Below are positions 13,430-17,454 of a DNA stretch of 17,454 nt, piece by piece. The position numbers and the translations under genes were made by a program. The notes under the pieces are model-generated. The model worked only from the letters and a program-made list of their open reading frames with translations. It was not told where the DNA came from and searched no databases. Numbering within the stretch: the stretch's first letter is position 1; each line of letters starts with the position of its first letter. The stretch comes from CAYRHS01 sp964424125 (GTDB lineage Bacteria > Actinomycetota > Acidimicrobiia > IMCC26256 > JAOSJL01). The stretch spans positions 1 to 17,454 of the forward strand of contig CAYRHS010000059.1 in the NCBI GenBank assembly GCA_964424125.1, read 5' to 3'.

Positions 13430-14131
13430 TCACGAGGGCGCCGCGAGCGCCGAGGCGACGGCTCGCGCCACCGCCTCGGCCGCATCGCCCGGATCATCGG
13501 CCGCGGTCACCGTTCGGCCCACGACGAGCAGGTCGGCACCGGCGCGAATCGCCGCGCCCGGGTCGCCGGTGCGCGCCTGGTCGTCGGCCGAGCTTCCCGT
13601 CAGCCGGATCCCCGGCGTCACGACGAAGAGATCCGCGCGAACGCGCTTCACCTCCGGCGCCTCCGCGACGGAGCACACGATGCCGTTGCAGCCACCGTTC
13701 ATCGCGACCGCGAGCCGCGACGCGAACGCGTCGGCGTCGGGCTCGCTCGTGAGCACCGTCACCCCCAACGCGGTCGGAGCCGCGTGTCCTGCGTCGCTCG
13801 CGCCATGGCGCAGTCCTTCCACGCCCGCGCGCAACATGTCGACGCCTCCCGACGCGTGCATGGTCACGAAGGCGACGCCCGCACGTCCGAGCACCCGGGC
13901 GGCGCGTCCCACCTGGTTCGGGATGTCGTGCAGCTTCAGGTCGCAGAAGACCCGGAATCCCAACTTTTGCAGGGGCTCCAGGACCGTGGGACCCCCGGCG
14001 GCCCAGAGCTCGAGGCCGACCTTGGCCACGCCGAAGTGCGCTCGATGCCGGCGCGCGAGCTCGATCGCGGCAGCTGGCTCGGCGACGTCGAGCGCGACCG
14101 CGAGACGGGCACGGACGTCCTCGGACGTCAC
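13430..14131 (-). CDS. pyrF: Orotidine 5'-phosphate decarboxylase (short type-1 form)
   Basis: Last step of UMP synthesis, decarboxylating OMP. 233 residues, the size of the E. coli/Bacillus type; the longer (~270-280 residue) type is what I recall from Mycobacterium and Streptomyces. Catalytic array: Asp15 in VALDV, Lys37 in VAKVGLEL, and Asp64-x-Lys66-xx-Asp69 in FCDLKLHDIPNQV. The phosphate-binding end has VVTPGIRL, DDQARTGDP and GADLLVVGRTVTAADDP. GTG 14131 overlaps the pyrD stop (GTGA) and has GGGAG five bases upstream; the frame is open about 60 bases further but into pyrD. Ends the pyr part of the cluster. Confidence 0.95.
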   Translation of the reverse strand: MTSEDVRARLAVALDVAEPAAAIELARRHRAHFGVAKVGLELWAAGGPTVLEPLQKLGFRVFCDLKLHDIPNQVGRAARVLGRAGVAFVTMHASGGVDMLRAGVEGLRHGASDAGHAAPTALGVTVLTSEPDADAFASRLAVAMNGGCNGIVCSVAEAPEVKRVRADLFVVTPGIRLTGSSADDQARTGDPGAAIRAGADLLVVGRTVTAADDPGDAAEAVARAVASALAAPS

Positions 14132-15045
14132 GCGGGCTCCCGGAGCGCGCCCACGAGCTCTGCCACCGCGTGCACGCCTCGACGTGCGCACCAGTCCTCG
14201 AGCTCGTCGATGATTCGCGTCGTGGCACGCGGGTCGTGGAACGTCGCGGTGCCGACGCCCACCGCCGACGCTCCCGCGAGGAGCATCTCGACCGCGTCGA
14301 CACCGCTTTCGACACCCCCGGTCCCGATGATGGCTGTTCCCGGCAGCGCGCGGCTGACGTCCCAGACGGTGCGCAACGCGATCGGCTTGATCGCGGGTCC
14401 GGAGAGCCCGCCGCCCCCGATCCCGAGCCGCGGTCGCCGCGTCTCGGTGTCGATCGCGAGGCCGCGCACCGTGTTCACCAGCGTCAGGCCCGCCGCACCG
14501 GCCTCCAGCGCTGCGCCAGCGATGTCGACGAGCTCGGGGGTGTTCGGCGAGAGCTTGGTGAAGACCGGAAGCGGGTCGATCTCGGCGACTACGGCGCTCG
14601 TCGCAGCCGCGGTCGCGCCCGCGGAGTGCGCGAACATGTGCTCCTGGTCATCGAGGTTCGGACAGGAGACATTCACCTCGAGCGCGACGAGCTCGTCGCG
14701 GACACCCGCCAGCGCCGCCGCCGCGGCAGCGAAATCGTCGACGTGATGGCCCCAAACCGACGCGATGACCCGCGCGCCGCGCGCCCGCAACGTCGGTAGC
14801 TCACGGTCGCGCCACACGGCGACACCGGGGTTCTGGAGCCCGACCGCGTTGAGCATGCCGGCGGGTGTCGGGCACACCCGCAGCGGTGGATTACCGGCCC
14901 ACGGCTCGGGCGAGAGCGACTTCACGGTCACCGCCCCGAGGGCGGCCGGGTCGGTGAGCTCGGCTAGCTCGTCGCCGTGCCCGAAGGTCCCGGAGGCGGC
15001 CACGACCGGGTTCGGCAGGACGATCGGACCCAGCCGGCTGGCCAT
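14128..15045 (-). CDS. pyrD: Dihydroorotate dehydrogenase, class 1B catalytic subunit
   Basis: FMN enzyme oxidising dihydroorotate to orotate. 305 residues from ATG 15045. The sequence is class 1B-like: NPVVAASGTFG near 12-22, Lys42, GNPPLRVCPTPAGMLNAVGLQNPG at 51-74, and the catalytic cysteine Cys128 in NVSCPN (class 2 enzymes use serine). The FMN-phosphate part has IIGTGGVESGVDAVEMLLAGASAVGVGTA. ATG 15045 has GGAG seven bases upstream. An ATG at 15135 overlapping the carB stop would add 30 Arg-rich residues unlike the family and has no ribosome site. Class 1B enzymes normally work with the iron-sulfur flavoprotein PyrK; no pyrK lies between carB and pyrD or elsewhere in the window. Confidence 0.93.
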   Translation of the reverse strand: MASRLGPIVLPNPVVAASGTFGHGDELAELTDPAALGAVTVKSLSPEPWAGNPPLRVCPTPAGMLNAVGLQNPGVAVWRDRELPTLRARGARVIASVWGHHVDDFAAAAAALAGVRDELVALEVNVSCPNLDDQEHMFAHSAGATAAATSAVVAEIDPLPVFTKLSPNTPELVDIAGAALEAGAAGLTLVNTVRGLAIDTETRRPRLGIGGGGLSGPAIKPIALRTVWDVSRALPGTAIIGTGGVESGVDAVEMLLAGASAVGVGTATFHDPRATTRIIDELEDWCARRGVHAVAELVGALREPA

Positions 15046-15067
15046 CCGGACGCTCCGGCGTCGGGAA

Positions 15068-15084
15068 CGGGGAAGCGTTCCCCG
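15068..15084. repeat. Short inverted repeat in the carB-pyrD spacer
   Basis: CGGGGAA-GCG-TTCCCCG, a perfect 7-bp inverted repeat with a 3-nt loop in the 86-nt space between carB and pyrD. No T-run on either side, so it is not a typical terminator; it may be a folding element or chance in GC-rich DNA. Confidence 0.35.
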
Positions 15085-15131
15085 GTGGCGGCGCCGAAAC
15101 CCTCTTCGGGGGCTCCGGTGGCTCTGAGGGC

Positions 15132-17454
15132 TCATACGTCGAGGCGGAGCTGGGCGTCCCGGTGGTGCTCCTGGAGCGACCGGACCGTCGGCTCGGCTCC
15201 AGCCGCGTCCGCGATCCCCGCGGCGGCGGCCACCGCGGCGGCCACCGTGGTCAGGCAGGGCACCCCGTGGGCGAGCGCCGCCTGGCGGATGTGGGAACCG
15301 TCGGCTCGGGGGCCCCGCCCCCGGGGGGTGTTCACCACGAGATCGACCTTCCCCGACGAGATCAGCTCGACCGCGTCGACCCCCGTCTCCTCCCCCACCT
15401 TGGCGACGACGACCTCGACCGGCAGGCCGTCGGCTTCGAGGGCCCGCGCCGTCCCCTCGGTGGCCGCCAGACCGAGACCCTCCTCGGCGAACCGCCGGGC
15501 GGCCAGCAGCCCCCCGTGCTTGTCCCGGTCGGCCAGCGAGAGGAACACGGTGCCCCCGGTCGGCAGCGCCGCGCCGGCGCCGGCCTGGCTCTTGGCGAAC
15601 GCGAGGCCGAACGAGGTGTCGATGCCCATGACCTCGCCCGTCGAGCGCATCTCGGGCCCGAGGACGGAGTCGACGTCGGGGAAGCGACTGAACGGCAGGA
15701 CCGCCTCCTTGACCGCGACGTGTCCTCCGACGGCGGGCGGGCGGAGCAGTCCCTCCTCACGGAGCTCCGCCACGGTGGCCCCGAGCATGATCCGGGCGGC
15801 CGCCTTGGCGAGCGGCACGCCGGTGGCCTTGCTCACGAACGGGACCGTGCGGCTCGCGCGCGGATTGGCCTCGATGACGAAGACCTCACCACCCTTCACC
15901 GCGTACTGCACGTTGCAGAGGCCGACGACCTCGAGGGCGTCCGCGAGCGACCGGGTGTGGGCCTCGATCGCGTCGACGACCTCGGCCGCCAGGGTCGGGG
16001 GTGGGGTCACGCACGCCGAGTCGCCCGAATGCACCCCCGCCTCCTCGATGTGCTCCATGATCCCGCCGATCAGCACCTCACCGGTGCGGTCGCGCAGCGC
16101 GTCCACGTCGACCTCGGTGGCATCCTCGAGGAACCGGTCGATCAGGGCGGGACGCTCACGGGACAGCCCGCCCTCGCGCCCGAGGCTCCCGGCCCCACCG
16201 AGTTCGGCCATCGCTCGGCGCAGGCCGTCCTCGTCGTAGACGATCTCCATCGCCCGGCCGCCGAGCACGTACGAGGGTCGCACCAGGACGGGGTAGCCCG
16301 TCTCGGCGGCCACCCTGGCCGCGTCGTCGGCCGAGCTCACGGTACCGCCGCGGGGCTGGGGGATGCCGAGGGTGGTGCAGAGCGCGTTGAACCGCTCCCG
16401 GTCCTCGGCGAGGTCGATGGAGTCGGGGCTGGTGCCGAGCACCCTCAGCCCGGCCGCCTCCAATCCGTGGGCGAGCTTGAGCGGCGTCTGACCGCCGAGC
16501 CCGACGATCACGCCGTGGGGCTCGAGCACGTCGCAGACGTTGGCCACGTCCTCGTCGGTGAGGGGCTCGAAGAAGAGGCGGTCGCTGGTGTCGTAGTCGG
16601 TCGAGACCGTCTCGGGGTTGCAGTTGACCATCACGGTCTCGTAACCCGCGTCCGAGAGCGCGAAAGCGGCGTGCACACAGCAGTAGTCGAACTCGACTCC
16701 CTGCCCGATCCGGTTGGGCCCGCTCCCCAGGATCACGACGACCGGGCGCGCCGCCGGCGCGACCTCGTCGGTGTCCTCGTAGGTGCTGTAGTGATACGGG
16801 GTGCGCGCTTCGAACTCGGCGGCGCACGTGTCCACGGTCTTGAACGTGGCGCGCACGCCGGCATCGATCCGCCGCTGCCGCACGGCACTCGCGCTGGTCC
16901 CCCACAGGTACGCGAGCTGCTCGTCGGAGAATCCGAGACGCTTCGCGCGGCGCCACTCGTGTCGGCCGAGATCCGGATCCGTGGCCTCCAGCCGCTCGCG
17001 CTCGTCGGCGACGAGGCCGATCTGGTCGAGGAACCACCGGTCGATCCCGGTCGCGCGGTGGATTCGTTCGGGGTCGACGCCCCGGCGCAGCGCCGCCTCG
17101 ACCTGGAAGAGGCGCTCGGGCGTGGGGGTGGCCGCGAGGCGGACGAGCTCGTCGTCGGAGTGCTCGGCGAGCGCCACCTCTCCCGGATCGGCGTTCAGGC
17201 CCGCGCGACCGATCTCGAGGGAGCGGAACCCCTTCTGGAGCGACTCGGGGAAGGTCCGTCCGATCGCCATGACCTCGCCGACGCTCTGCATCATCGTCCC
17301 GAGCACGGGCGCCGCGCCCGGCAGCTTCTCGAAGGCCCAGCGCGGGATCTTCGTCACGACGTAATCGATGCTCGGCTCAAAGGCGGCGACGGGGTTGCGG
17401 GTGATGTCGTTGGGAATCTCGTCCAGCGTATAGCCCACCGCCAGCAGGGCCGCC
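15132..17454 (-). CDS. carB: Carbamoyl-phosphate synthase large subunit (partial, 5' part outside window)
   Basis: Forms carbamoyl phosphate from bicarbonate, ammonia and two ATP for pyrimidine and arginine synthesis, with CarA. The visible 773 residues start at AALLAVGYTLDEIPNDITR, about 300 residues into a normal ~1,080-residue protein. Order seen: end of the first ATP-grasp half (PSIDYVVTKIPRWAFEK, GTMMQSVGEVMAIGR); oligomerisation domain to about 230; second ATP-grasp half with VILGSGPNRIGQGVEFDYC, VNCNPETVSTDYDTSDRLFF, GQTPLKLA, RPSYVLGGRAMEIVYD and EANPRASRTVPFVSK; and the C-terminal MGS-like allosteric domain from about 635 (LADRDKHGGLLAARRF, VDLVVNTPRG), where UMP and other effectors bind in relatives. 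No frame disruption. Transcribed ahead of pyrD and pyrF. Confidence 0.97.
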   Translation of the reverse strand, partial: AALLAVGYTLDEIPNDITRNPVAAFEPSIDYVVTKIPRWAFEKLPGAAPVLGTMMQSVGEVMAIGRTFPESLQKGFRSLEIGRAGLNADPGEVALAEHSDDELVRLAATPTPERLFQVEAALRRGVDPERIHRATGIDRWFLDQIGLVADERERLEATDPDLGRHEWRRAKRLGFSDEQLAYLWGTSASAVRQRRIDAGVRATFKTVDTCAAEFEARTPYHYSTYEDTDEVAPAARPVVVILGSGPNRIGQGVEFDYCCVHAAFALSDAGYETVMVNCNPETVSTDYDTSDRLFFEPLTDEDVANVCDVLEPHGVIVGLGGQTPLKLAHGLEAAGLRVLGTSPDSIDLAEDRERFNALCTTLGIPQPRGGTVSSADDAARVAAETGYPVLVRPSYVLGGRAMEIVYDEDGLRRAMAELGGAGSLGREGGLSRERPALIDRFLEDATEVDVDALRDRTGEVLIGGIMEHIEEAGVHSGDSACVTPPPTLAAEVVDAIEAHTRSLADALEVVGLCNVQYAVKGGEVFVIEANPRASRTVPFVSKATGVPLAKAAARIMLGATVAELREEGLLRPPAVGGHVAVKEAVLPFSRFPDVDSVLGPEMRSTGEVMGIDTSFGLAFAKSQAGAGAALPTGGTVFLSLADRDKHGGLLAARRFAEEGLGLAATEGTARALEADGLPVEVVVAKVGEETGVDAVELISSGKVDLVVNTPRGRGPRADGSHIRQAALAHGVPCLTTVAAAVAAAAGIADAAGAEPTVRSLQEHHRDAQLRLDV

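Noticed and set aside
15046..15135. N-terminal extension of PyrD from ATG 15135 (ATGA overlap with carB)
   Set aside because: Adds 30 residues dominated by Arg/Ser, no ribosome site, unlike PyrD; ATG 15045 has GGAG at proper distance.
15223..15247. Tandem repeat of GCGGCGGCCACC near the end of carB
   Set aside because: It encodes an Ala/Val-rich segment of the CarB C-terminus; simple codon repetition.
1..17454. tRNA genes, CRISPR arrays, insertion sequences or phage genes
   Set aside because: Coding genes cover nearly all bases; no spaced repeats, transposase motifs or tRNA-like folds were noticed.

Overview
The window is a very GC-rich chromosomal stretch in which every gene I can support lies on the minus strand and is packed almost without gaps. 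Read in the direction of transcription (from high to low coordinates) the order is carB (5' part outside the window), pyrD, pyrF, mihF, gmk, rpoZ, coaBC, metK, priA, def, fmt, rsmB, rpe, a REC-GGDEF-type response regulator, mog/moaB, ribD, ribE and ribBA (3' part outside the window). The actinobacterial-type integration host factor (mIHF), the order carB-pyrD-pyrF-mihF-gmk-rpoZ-coaBC-metK-priA-fmt-rsmB-rpe-rib and the helicase-dead PriA point to Actinomycetota. The class 1B PyrD, short type-1 PyrF and the inserted signalling and Mog genes suggest a deep-branching class (perhaps Acidimicrobiia-like) rather than Streptomyces or Mycobacterium; that finer placement is inference. A run of 10 Ns inside rpe suggests a draft or metagenome scaffold.

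Layout. 17454-13430: end of the pyrimidine pathway (carbamoyl phosphate, orotate, UMP). 13410-11994: a promoter with recognisable -35 and -10 boxes starts the mihF-gmk-rpoZ segment (nucleoid architecture, GMP phosphorylation, RNA polymerase omega). 11965-9480: coenzyme A (CoaBC) and S-adenosylmethionine (MetK) synthesis. 9479-9431: a long perfect hairpin that takes in the priA start codon. 9441-4825: replication restart protein PriA, then peptide deformylase, Met-tRNA formyltransferase and 16S rRNA m5C methyltransferase, a translation-initiation and ribosome group. 4828-2743: ribulose-phosphate 3-epimerase, a degenerate-motif diguanylate-cyclase-like response regulator and a molybdopterin adenylyltransferase-like protein, chained by overlaps or 1-nt spacers. 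2717-1: an AT-rich promoter/operator followed by the riboflavin genes ribD-ribE-ribBA. Rpe sits close to them; its neighbouring metabolite ribulose 5-phosphate is a riboflavin precursor.

Many junctions are 1-4 nt NTGA-type stop/start overlaps, implying translational coupling over long polycistrons. No tRNA, rRNA, mobile element, CRISPR array or convincing intrinsic terminator was seen, and no gene-free stretch exceeds 112 nt. I do not see an unmistakable new system. The items most worth a second look are the gmk reading frame with no ATG/GTG/TTG start, the hairpin over the priA start, the KstR-like dyad over the ribD promoter, and the REC-GGDDF regulator coupled to rpe.
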